DNA from: an uncultured Gemmatimonadota bacterium
GTDB lineage: Bacteria > Gemmatimonadota > Gemmatimonadetes > Gemmatimonadales > GWC2-71-9
NCBI GenBank assembly: GCA_946480845.1
Contig: CAMLLJ010000113.1
Span: 1-8,918, forward strand
Reading direction: 5' to 3'
Length of the DNA stretch: 8,918 bases
The notes beneath the pieces are model-generated. The model saw only the letters and a list, made by a program, of their open reading frames with translations. It made no database searches and was not told the DNA's origin. Position numbers and translations under genes: made by a program. Positions 1-7,237 of the stretch are shown piece by piece (position 1 is the stretch's first letter; every line of letters begins with the position of its first letter).

Positions 1-1035
<1,035 letters not shown>

Positions 1036-1039
<4 letters not shown>

Positions 1040-1737
1040 GCGTTCTCCGGTGAATCGGTGGCCTGCTCGCGCGGGAAGCGGACCTGGTACTGGCAGGCCG
1101 CATCTCCGCCCAGCAGGTGGAGCTTCCGCTCGACCTTCCCCCCGAGCACGTCGGCGAGGAACCGCTCCTCGGCCGCGCAGATCTCGGGGAAGCGCTCCGA
1201 CACCGCGCGGATGGCGCAATGGTGCTCGGTCAGCGTGCCGCAGCAGAAGGTGGCCTGGCCTTCCGCCATGTAGCCGTCGTCATTGCGGACGCGGGCCACG
1301 ATGGCCATCCGCTCGGACGGCGAGGCGCCCTCGAGCTCCGGCGCGATGCGGCGGGCCAGGTCGTCGTAGTAGCCGGCCAGGAACGCCACGGCCGCCTCGC
1401 GGCCGTCCCGCGCCACGACGTGATCGAGCAGCGCCGTGAGCGTCTCCTTGTAGCGCTGCGGGAAGAGCGCCTCGCCCGCGGCAGAGAGGTGATACGCGAA
1501 GACCGGCGCGCCCACCCCGTGCGGCTGCCGCACGTAGGCGATGAGCCCGGCGGCCTCCAGCTCCTTCAGGTGGTGCCGCACCGCATTGAGCGAAAGGCCG
1601 AGCCGGCCGCCCAGCTCCCTGGCGGTGAGCCGCCCCGACCGCTTCAGCTCGAGGAGCACCTCACCCCTCGGCCCGCGATAGGCGGCGGGGAGGCGGTCTC
1701 CGGTGGAGCCGGTGCGGATCGGCGCGGGGGCACTCAT
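1036..1737 (-). CDS. sufR: SufR-type Fe-S-binding transcriptional regulator of the suf operon
   Basis: Winged-helix repressor expected to bind an Fe-S cluster and control its own suf operon. From ATG 1737 it has 233 residues. The N-terminal half holds an ArsR/DeoR-like HTH at about 37-68 ([13 protein letters not shown], then [15 protein letters not shown]). The C-terminal half carries C174, C187 and C215, spaced C-x12-C-x27-C, the same spacing as the three essential cysteines of cyanobacterial SufR (164/177/205) and of mycobacterial SufR. There are two extra adjacent cysteines, C165-C166, and a His pair just before C174. The stop overlaps the sufB ATG. A longer reading starting with TTG at 1773 is rejected: that TTG is the first half of a consensus -35 box. 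No separate Shine-Dalgarno is credible, because the AGGA 8 nt upstream is part of the -10 hexamer. Autoregulation is inferred from position and family. Confidence 0.93.
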
Positions 1738-1744
1738 GGCGCGA

Positions 1745-1773
1745 ATCCTAAGGGGAAATGTCGGGATTGTCAA
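1745..1773 (-). promoter_or_regulatory. sigma70-type promoter of sufR-sufB
   Basis: On the minus strand a perfect -35 TTGACA (1768-1773) is followed by a 17-bp spacer and a -10 TAGGAT (1745-1750; 4 of 6 matches, with the key second A and last T). Only 7 nt separate the -10 from ATG 1737, so transcription should begin at or within a base or two of the start codon, giving a leaderless or nearly leaderless mRNA. Any repressor bound here would block RNA polymerase directly. Confidence 0.82.
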
Positions 1774-1793
1774 ACTAAATTGGTGCGAATTGG
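1771..1793 (-). promoter_or_regulatory. possible operator or activator site: AATTGG direct repeat upstream of the sufR -35
   Basis: AATTGG occurs at 1778-1783 and again at 1788-1793 (plus-strand reading), exactly one helical turn apart and starting 4 bp upstream of the -35. A partial palindrome CAA-N6-TTG (1771-1782) overlaps the -35. Neither matches the CAAC-N6-GTTG element known for cyanobacterial SufR. A role in SufR binding or as an AT-rich upstream promoter element is inference. Confidence 0.35.
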
Positions 1794-1840
1794 ATAAGGT
1801 TGGGTTGTGGGGATCAAGCGCTGCAAAGCTGGGGCTCAGG

Positions 1841-1858
1841 GTCAGGAGTCAGGAGTCA
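1841..1858. repeat. short 7-bp tandem repeat in the sufR/deformylase intergenic region
   Basis: The unit GTCAGGA is repeated twice and followed by GTCA (about 2.6 copies), with a degenerate further copy just upstream (CTCAGGG, 1836-1842). It lies in the gap 1738-1958 between divergent sufR and deformylase. The rest of that gap is less GC-rich than the genes, notably about 1861-1895, and contains no convincing ORF. Confidence 0.6.
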
Positions 1859-1923
1859 TGCAGACTATTAGACGTAGCATTTACTACTACTTTGCGTGCA
1901 GCGCGCGTTTGAGCTCGTTACTC

Positions 1924-1951
1924 TTGTCAGCCCACCCCGCATCCCCAAGAT
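1924..1951 (+). promoter_or_regulatory. possible promoter of the deformylase gene
   Basis: TTGTCA (1924-1929, 5 of 6 matches to the -35 consensus), a 16-bp spacer, then a weak -10 CAAGAT (1946-1951; 3 of 6, keeping the second A and last T). The hexamer ends 7 nt before ATG 1959, the same geometry as the sufR and RNase D promoters. The weak -10 keeps this tentative. Confidence 0.4.
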
Positions 1952-1958
1952 TGGTGAT

Positions 1959-2531
1959 ATGACCATCCACCGCATCCGCCTCCTCGGTGATCCGATCCTC
2001 CGGGCCCGCTGCGAGCCGATCGAGAAGCCCAGCTCCACGGCCGTGCGGGTTATCCTGGACGACATGCGGGAGACGCTGCGCGACTGGCAGTCCCGGTTCG
2101 GCAGCGGACGCGCCATCGCGGCACCCCAGATCGGGGCGCCGGTGCGGATGATCTACGTGGAGATGGACCGGCCCTGGGTGCTGATCAATCCGGAGATCGT
2201 GGACATCGGCAACGAGGACTTCAGCGTGTGGGACGAGTGCTTCTCCTTCCCCAACCTGCTGGTGCGGGTCTCCCGCTCCTACCGGGTGCGGGTCCGCTAC
2301 CAGGACCTCAAGGGGGAGTGGCACGAGGACGACCTCGAGGGCGACCGCGCCGAGCTGCTCCAGCACGAGATCGACCACCTCGACGGCGTGCTCTCGGTGG
2401 ACCGGCCCCATGGGCTCGACCCCTTCTGCCTGCGCGAGGAGTGGAACCGCCTGCACGGCATGCAGGGCCGCTACGGCCCGCCTGAGTTCCGCACCGCCAC
2501 CTACGCCACGCCGCTGACCGGGCTGCTCTGA
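1959..2531 (+). CDS. def: peptide deformylase, divergent form
   Basis: Metallo-hydrolase that removes the formyl group from the N-terminal Met of new proteins. There are 190 residues from ATG 1959. Three motifs are recognisable: motif I GRAIAAPQIG (50-59), with Ala in place of the second Gly of GxGxAAPQ; motif II DECFS (92-96) in place of EGCLS, keeping the metal ligand C94; motif III QHEIDHLDG (135-143), with metal ligands H136 and H140 and general base E137. All catalytic residues are present, so activity is expected, but the substitutions mark a divergent subgroup and a specialised or secondary deformylase is possible. An in-frame GTG at 1896 would add 21 residues without family resemblance and is rejected. 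No Shine-Dalgarno is seen before ATG. The gene is divergent from sufR, and the next gene on this strand follows after 110 bp that show no clear terminator or promoter. Confidence 0.9.
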   Translation: MTIHRIRLLGDPILRARCEPIEKPSSTAVRVILDDMRETLRDWQSRFGSGRAIAAPQIGAPVRMIYVEMDRPWVLINPEIVDIGNEDFSVWDECFSFPNLLVRVSRSYRVRVRYQDLKGEWHEDDLEGDRAELLQHEIDHLDGVLSVDRPHGLDPFCLREEWNRLHGMQGRYGPPEFRTATYATPLTGLL

Positions 2532-2641
2532 GGGCCGCCATCGAGCCGCCCGTCCGTTGACCGGCAGGCTGCAACAATTTCCCGCCGCCCCCGTCAGGAA
2601 GGGATGACCCGACTCCCGACCTGCCACCTCCGAGGCCCCAG

Positions 2642-3088
2642 ATGAGATACCGGCTCCCCATCGTCGCCCTCGCGGGCGCTGCGCTCGCGCTGTCCGCTTC
2701 CGCCGCCCGCTCCGAGCGCGCCGACGAGGCCGCGATCCGCGCCACGCTCAACCGCTATTTCAGCGGCAAGGCCGACACCATGGCCACCGCCTTCGCGCCC
2801 GGCGCCAACATGATCTACGTGCGCGACTCGCTCATCATCGTCCCCATCCCCGAGTTCATCGCGCGGATCCGCAGCCAGGAGAAGCAGGCGGCCGGACAGC
2901 CGCGCCAGGACAACGCCGTCAAGCGCATCGCCAGCGTGGACATCGCCGGCAATGCGGCGATCGCGCGGCTGGAGACCGAGCGCGGCGAGCGCCTGGTGGT
3001 GGACTACATGAGCCTGCTCAACATCAAGGGCGAGTGGCTCATCATCAACAAGTCGTTCGACATGGTGCCGCTCAAGAAGGCGTCGTAG
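2642..3088 (+). CDS. secreted NTF2-like protein (putative lumazine-binding / SnoaL-like)
   Basis: 148 residues. An N-terminal signal peptide (about 1-22: MRYR, a hydrophobic Ala/Leu stretch, then ALSASAA) points to export. The mature part looks like the lumazine_bd_2/NTF2-like cone fold: an opening helix DEAAIRATLNRYFSG (28-42), a central VDIAGNAAIARLETE stretch, and a closing VDYMSLLNIKGEWLIINKSF, typical of that family's last strands. Such proteins have no conserved catalytic set, so no reaction can be assigned; a periplasmic ligand-binding role is only a guess. The start is supported by GAGG (2632-2635) 6 nt before ATG. The stop is 3 bp from the stop of the convergent patatin gene. Co-transcription with the deformylase is possible but unproven. 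Confidence 0.78.
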   Translation: MRYRLPIVALAGAALALSASAARSERADEAAIRATLNRYFSGKADTMATAFAPGANMIYVRDSLIIVPIPEFIARIRSQEKQAAGQPRQDNAVKRIASVDIAGNAAIARLETERGERLVVDYMSLLNIKGEWLIINKSFDMVPLKKAS

Positions 3089-3091
3089 CCG

Positions 3092-5221
3092 CTAGAACCA
3101 GCGGCCGAGGCGCACGAACACCGCGCTTCGGCCGCCGGTGGACCTGCCGTACTCGAAGCGCAGCGGCCCCACCGGGGTGTCGGCGCCGATCCCGCCCCTG
3201 ATTCCCGCCAGCCAGCCGTCGTCGCCCAGCAGGTCGCCACCGAGCGCGGTACGGCCGGCCGCGCCCTCGACCTGGAGCAGCACCGGCCCGATCAGAGGGT
3301 ACGCGAGCTGCAGCGCGGCCATCGCCTCGCGGTCGCCGCGGCGCTCGCCGAGATGCAGGCCGGGGAAGCCGTCGTCGCCGCCGAGCGGGATGGTGAGCTG
3401 CGCGGGGAGGTCCTCGCCCCAGCCGATCCGCGCGCGCGGGCGCAGGCGGAAGCGGCCGGCGCGAAGTGCCGGGTCGAGCACCAGCGTCCCCCGCCGGTAG
3501 CGGTCGGTCCACGCCAGCTCGGCGTCGAGCTCGTGATCCACGGAGCGCGCGCCCCGGCTCACCCGCGCGATGCCGCCGAGCGCGCGGTCGGTGGTGAGGT
3601 CGGGATTCCGCCACCAGTGCGAGATGCCGCCGGCCGCGGCCGACCAGCCCTCGCCCAGCTCGCGCTCGACGCCGCCGAAGACGAGCGCCTCGCGCGTCCG
3701 CGCCAGTCCCGCCTCCTCGCCCCCCGCGTCGAAGAGGCGGAGGTTTTCGCGCCCGAGCCGCAGCGTGAGCGCCGGCACGAACTCGGTGCCGGCTGCCGGC
3801 GCCGCGCGGCGGATGCCGAGCGACACATCCTTGCGCAGGTTGCCGAGCAGCAACGCGACGCTCCCTTCGATGCCGCCGGGCAGCATCCGCTCGACCGCGC
3901 CGAGCCACATGCGGCCGCCCAGCTCGTTGTCGTAGGCGAGGCCCAGGGCGGCGATGCGTTCGGGCGCGCGCGCGGTCGCGATGGCGAACGACACGGTGTT
4001 GCCGGTCCCGGTGGGATAGAGCCACGCGGCGATGTAGCGCTCGGACGTCCCCAGCCGGCGGAGCCGGGTGCGCAGCGCCTCGGCATCGAGCGGATCGCCG
4101 GACGCGAGCCCGAGCGCGCGCGCGATCTCGGTGCGCTCGGGGCCGGAGATCGGGCCGTCCTCCGATGCGGTGCGGACTGCGCCGACGGTGCCGGGCAGGT
4201 CGGCGGCGGTCGAGGCCGGAGCCGGAGCCGGATCCGCGCGATCGCCGGCCGGCATGGTGCGGCACGCGGCCGCCGGGAGCAGCGTGTCCGCCGCCCGGCG
4301 CCCGAGCGCGATCAGCTCGGCCACCCGCTCCGGGGCGAAGTCGAGACTCTCGTAGCCTTCGATATCGGGGCGGATGTACACGTCGCCCTCGCGCAGGTCG
4401 GCGGGCGGCTGCTCGAAGAGGAAGCCGAGCAGGCGCTGGGCCAGCTCGAACGGCGAATAGAGGTTCTGCTCCTCCGGCTGGCGCTCGGTGGCATCGGAGA
4501 CGATCACCCGCTCCGCGCCGGAGGCGCGTGCTATCTCGACCGGCACGTTGGCCGAGAGGCCGCCGTCGGCGAGGAAGCGCCCGTCGATCTTCTCCGGCGC
4601 GAAGACCAGCGGAATCGCGATGCTCGCGCGCACCGCGCGGGCGAGGTCGCCGGCGGCGATGGACACGGCCGCGCGGTCGGCGAGATCGGTGGCGACCACC
4701 CGGAGCGGGATGGGGAGCCGGTCGAAATCGCCGCGCGCGAGCAGGTTGCCCCGCAGCATCGCCGCGTTGAGGAGCGCGTTCGCCTCGGGCTCCCGCACCG
4801 CCGCGCCCTGGAGCGTGAAGCCGCGCTCGCCGAACTCCCAGACCAGGAGCGGCTGGAGCGGCCCGAGCGAGCGCGGCGCCCGCGGGTCGAAGGTGCGGAA
4901 GAGCGAGGCGACCGGCATGTGGCGCACCAGGCTGTCGAGCGCCCGGCCACCGTAGCCGCTCGCGTACATCGCGCCGACCACCGAGCCCATGCTCGCGCCG
5001 ACGACGAGGTCGGGGCGGATGCCCAGGCTGTCGAGTGCGCGGAGCACGCCGATGTGCGCGAGCCCCTTGGCGCCGCCGCCGGAGAGGACGAGCGCGGTGC
5101 GGGGTGCGGGGCATGACTGGGCGGACAGGGGGGCGGCAAGGCCGGAGAAGAAGAACGCGAAGAGCAGGAAGCGAAGGGCGAAGATCAGCGGGCGAACGGC
5201 GAAGGGCAGAAGGCGACGCAT
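3092..5221 (-). CDS. patatin-like phospholipase with outer-membrane beta-barrel (PlpD/type Vd-like)
   Basis: 709 residues in four parts. A long signal peptide (1-34) ends in PLSA before QSC. The patatin domain (about 40-315) has the oxyanion loop GGGAKG (48-53), nucleophile elbow GASMG with S77, and the DGG motif with D219, a complete Ser-Asp lipase dyad. A POTRA-like module (about 355-418: GPERTEIARALGL, then SERYIAAWLYP) follows a Pro/Ala-rich linker. The C-terminal barrel (about 420-709) is rich in alternating strands and ends GRWF, with the terminal Phe typical of BAM substrates. This order matches type Vd autotransporters such as Pseudomonas PlpD, in which the barrel carries the lipase to the surface; whether the lipase is released or stays attached cannot be read here. 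The start is set by the signal peptide and by a TATCTT hexamer 7 nt upstream; there is no Shine-Dalgarno. Confidence 0.93.
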   Translation of the reverse strand: MRRLLPFAVRPLIFALRFLLFAFFFSGLAAPLSAQSCPAPRTALVLSGGGAKGLAHIGVLRALDSLGIRPDLVVGASMGSVVGAMYASGYGGRALDSLVRHMPVASLFRTFDPRAPRSLGPLQPLLVWEFGERGFTLQGAAVREPEANALLNAAMLRGNLLARGDFDRLPIPLRVVATDLADRAAVSIAAGDLARAVRASIAIPLVFAPEKIDGRFLADGGLSANVPVEIARASGAERVIVSDATERQPEEQNLYSPFELAQRLLGFLFEQPPADLREGDVYIRPDIEGYESLDFAPERVAELIALGRRAADTLLPAAACRTMPAGDRADPAPAPASTAADLPGTVGAVRTASEDGPISGPERTEIARALGLASGDPLDAEALRTRLRRLGTSERYIAAWLYPTGTGNTVSFAIATARAPERIAALGLAYDNELGGRMWLGAVERMLPGGIEGSVALLLGNLRKDVSLGIRRAAPAAGTEFVPALTLRLGRENLRLFDAGGEEAGLARTREALVFGGVERELGEGWSAAAGGISHWWRNPDLTTDRALGGIARVSRGARSVDHELDAELAWTDRYRRGTLVLDPALRAGRFRLRPRARIGWGEDLPAQLTIPLGGDDGFPGLHLGERRGDREAMAALQLAYPLIGPVLLQVEGAAGRTALGGDLLGDDGWLAGIRGGIGADTPVGPLRFEYGRSTGGRSAVFVRLGRWF

Positions 5222-5228
5222 GGGGCGG

Positions 5229-5234
5229 AAGATA
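5229..5234 (-). promoter_or_regulatory. -10-like hexamer before the patatin gene
   Basis: TATCTT on the minus strand ends 7 nt before ATG 5221. The same hexamer at the same distance precedes RNase D. No good -35 is visible 16-18 bp further up (ATCCGC at 17 bp), so support comes from position and repetition only. Confidence 0.45.
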
Positions 5235-5243
5235 AGTGTCCCC

Positions 5244-5271
5244 TTGCGTTTGCGGATTGCTTTCGTAAATA
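5244..5271 (+). promoter_or_regulatory. possible ferredoxin promoter
   Basis: TTGCGT (5244-5249), a 16-bp spacer and TAAATA (5266-5271) form a weak sigma70-like element in the 104-bp divergent gap shared with the patatin gene. It would give a leader of roughly 50 nt that carries the Shine-Dalgarno GGAGGGAG (5312-5319). AT-rich bases are scarce elsewhere in this gap. Confidence 0.4.
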
Positions 5272-5325
5272 TCGGCGAGCCCGGCCCCCGAACCTCAAGC
5301 CTGCCGCTCCCGGAGGGAGTACGAA

Positions 5326-5589
<264 letters not shown>

Positions 5590-5601
5590 GAAACTCGGCG
5601 A

Positions 5602-5626
5602 GCACCCGCGTGGTCTCCGCGGGTGC
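5602..5626 (+). terminator. GC-rich hairpin just past the ferredoxin stop
   Basis: GCACCCGCG (5602-5610) and CGCGGGTGC (5618-5626) form a perfect 9-bp stem with a 7-nt loop, extendable by 3 bp past a one-base bulge. It begins 12 nt after the ferredoxin stop. No T tract follows, so this is not a textbook intrinsic terminator; it may mark or protect the ferredoxin mRNA 3' end. It also lies inside the opposite gene, where codon choice in GC-rich DNA could create it by chance. Confidence 0.35.
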
Positions 5627-6784
5627 CTCGACCGGCGGCAGGTGACCCACCCCAGGCAGCACGCGCAGCTGCGCTCCCGGAATCATCTCAGCCATCGCCC
5701 GCGCGCCGTCGGCCGGCGTCAGCCGGTCGTCCTCACCCACCAGCACCAGCACGGGCAGCCCCGCGAGCTGAGGGAGCAGCGGCGTGCTGTCGGGTCGGTC
5801 GCGCATCGCCGCGAGGGCGCCGGCCATGCCGGGCACCGAGGTGGCGAGGATCGTCGCCTCGACGCGCGGCCAGGCGGCGCCCACTGCCGCCGCATCCTTC
5901 CCGCTGAAGAGCTTCGGCAGCATCGCCTCGGCCGTCGCCACCGCGCCGCGCTCGCGCGCGGCGGCGGCAGCCGCGTCGCGTGCCTTCCGCCCGTCGGGCG
6001 AGTCGGCCTCCGCGCGCGTGTCCACCAGCACCAGCGCGCGCACCCGTCGCCGCCAGCGCCGCACGAACTCGAAGGCGATGTAGCCGCCCATCGAGTGCCC
6101 GCAGAGCACCACGTCGCCCACGCCGAGCGTGTCGAGCAGCGCCGCGAGGTCGTCGGCGTAGGTCGTCATGCTGTAGCCCAGGTCGGGCGCGTCGGAGAGA
6201 CCCATGCCCCGGAGGTCCGGCGCGATGCGCTGGAAGCCGCCGAGATGGTCCATCTGGTGGCGCCACATGGTGCGGTCGAGCGGATAGCCGTGGATGAAGA
6301 GCAGGGCCGGCCCCTCCCCCGCGGTGTCCACCGCGAGTGCCACGCCGTTCACCGTCACCCGGCGCACTTCGGCGCTCACCGGCGTGCCGCTCATGAAGCC
6401 GCTCACCTCGGGCGGCACCGGCACCGGCTTCCCCTGCCGGTCGATGCAGACGAAGACGAACTCGGCGGTGGCGATGAGCGCGTCGTCGCGCACGCGCCGC
6501 GCGGTCTGCCGCATGGTGAAGCTGGTGCGGCCGTGATGGGTGAGCGCCTGCTGGAAGCGGAGCGAGTCGCCGGGAAAGGCGGCGGCGTGGTAGTCGATCA
6601 CCGTCTTCCGCACTGCGGGCCAGACGCCGGCGCGGGTGAACACGTCCATCCCGGGGCCGCGCGCCAGCATCTCCCAGCGGGCGCGCTCGAAGAGGCTGAG
6701 GAAGGAGGCCTGGTTGAGGTGGCCGAAGGCGTCGCACTCGTCGGGGTAGACGGTGAGGTCGATCTCGAGGGCTGACATGCTGGG

Positions 6785-6790
6785 ATAGTA
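6785..6790 (-). promoter_or_regulatory. -10-like hexamer before the thioesterase/hydrolase fusion
   Basis: TACTAT (4 of 6 to consensus, with A2, A5 and T6) ends 6 nt before ATG 6778 on the minus strand. No convincing -35 is found at 16-18 bp. It lies in the 64-bp divergent gap shared with the 57-residue gene. Confidence 0.45.
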
Positions 6791-6842
6791 CGGGCGACCG
6801 GCGAGGTGCGCCATATTGAGGCAACCCATTCCGGAGACGCCG

Positions 6843-7016
6843 ATGCCGCCAGCCACCGACTACATCCGCCACGCCGCCCGGCTCGCCAGGAAGGTCCAAA
6901 TGGACGCGGCGATGGGCGGGACGCCGCAGCCGGACGCGGAGTTCTACAAGACGCTGGCGAAGGCGATGGAGGAGATCGCGGCGGGGCTGGAGGCGGTGGG
7001 GAAGGCGAGGGAGTAG
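6843..7016 (+). CDS. small uncharacterised protein, 57 residues
   Basis: I do not recognise the family. Support for a real gene: GGAG (6833-6836) 6 nt before ATG, third codon positions almost all G or C as in the neighbouring genes, and a composition (Ala, Lys, Glu, Met) suiting two short amphipathic helices, about residues 5-24 and 32-54, joined by GGTPQPDA. There is no signal peptide, membrane segment or cysteine, so it is probably cytoplasmic. It diverges from the thioesterase fusion across a 64-bp gap. Its TAG stop is followed at once by a 9-bp tandem repeat in the same frame, so loss of the stop would add a repeated Ser-Gly-Arg tail. An upstream in-frame TTG at 6816 has no better support. 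Confidence 0.62.
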   Translation: MPPATDYIRHAARLARKVQMDAAMGGTPQPDAEFYKTLAKAMEEIAAGLEAVGKARE

Positions 7017-7076
7017 TCGGGACGGTCGGGACGGTCGGGACGGTCGGGACGGTCGGGACGGTCGGGACGGTCGGGA
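7017..7076. repeat. 9-bp tandem repeat, 6.7 copies
   Basis: The unit TCGGGACGG occurs six times without error (7017-7070) and then as a 6-base partial copy (7071-7076). It starts at the base after the TAG of the 57-residue gene. The perfection of the copies implies recent expansion or ongoing slippage. The unit is a multiple of three, so copy-number change would not shift a frame reading through it. Confidence 0.97.
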
Positions 7077-7130
7077 ACGCGAAAATACTCAGCCTGCAGG
7101 ATATCAGTCAGCTTGGCGGGTCATTCTGGC

Positions 7131-7187
7131 ATGCGCCATTGCGTTGTGTCTTCTTAGTGTTGTCATAGGATAACGACAGTGGCGCAT
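7131..7187. repeat. long imperfect inverted repeat / hairpin upstream of RNase D
   Basis: ATGCGCCATTG (7131-7141) pairs with CAGTGGCGCAT (7177-7187) over 11 bp with one G-T wobble. After a single bulged A (7176) the stem continues CGTTG/TAACG (7142-7146 with 7171-7175, one wobble), giving 16 paired positions and a 24-nt loop. It lies in the 221-bp gap 7017-7237, whose stretch 7077-7200 is markedly less GC-rich than its surroundings. A TAGGAT (7166-7171) with TTGTGT 16 bp upstream (7144-7149) could be an additional weak promoter at the loop. No T tract follows the stem. Confidence 0.6.
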
Positions 7188-7201
7188 TCACTGTGCATTT
7201 C

Positions 7202-7230
7202 TTGGCCGGGGATTGCCCCGCCGCTATCTT
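7202..7230 (+). promoter_or_regulatory. promoter of the RNase D gene
   Basis: -35-like TTGGCC (7202-7207, 4 of 6), a 17-bp spacer, and -10 TATCTT (7225-7230, 4 of 6). The -10 ends 7 nt before GTG 7238, so the mRNA is probably leaderless. This supports GTG 7238 over the upstream in-frame GTG at 7193. Confidence 0.6.
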
Positions 7231-7237
7231 CCCTCGC

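Noticed and set aside
1738..1773. Longer SufR start at TTG 1773
   Set aside because: This TTG is part of the TTGACA -35 box with a correctly spaced -10, so it would lie upstream of the transcript.
3072..5116. Long open frames of 680 (minus) and 587 (plus) residues across the patatin gene
   Set aside because: Arg/Ala/Pro-rich out-of-frame shadows with no motifs; the 709-residue frame has a signal peptide, the full patatin motifs and a barrel end.
5642..6899. 377-residue plus-strand and 388-residue minus-strand frames over the thioesterase/hydrolase gene
   Set aside because: Shadow composition and no family resemblance; the chosen frame carries both complete active sites.
7017..7076. CRISPR array
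   Set aside because: Units are 9 bp and contiguous with no spacers, so it is a simple tandem repeat.
6806..7168. 120-residue plus-strand frame containing Gly-Thr-Val repeats
   Set aside because: The repeat residues are just the 9-bp array read in another frame; the N-terminal part is out of frame with the better-supported 57-residue gene.
7193..7237. Upstream GTG start for RNase D
   Set aside because: It would add 15 residues without family match and place the TTGGCC-17-TATCTT promoter within the coding region.
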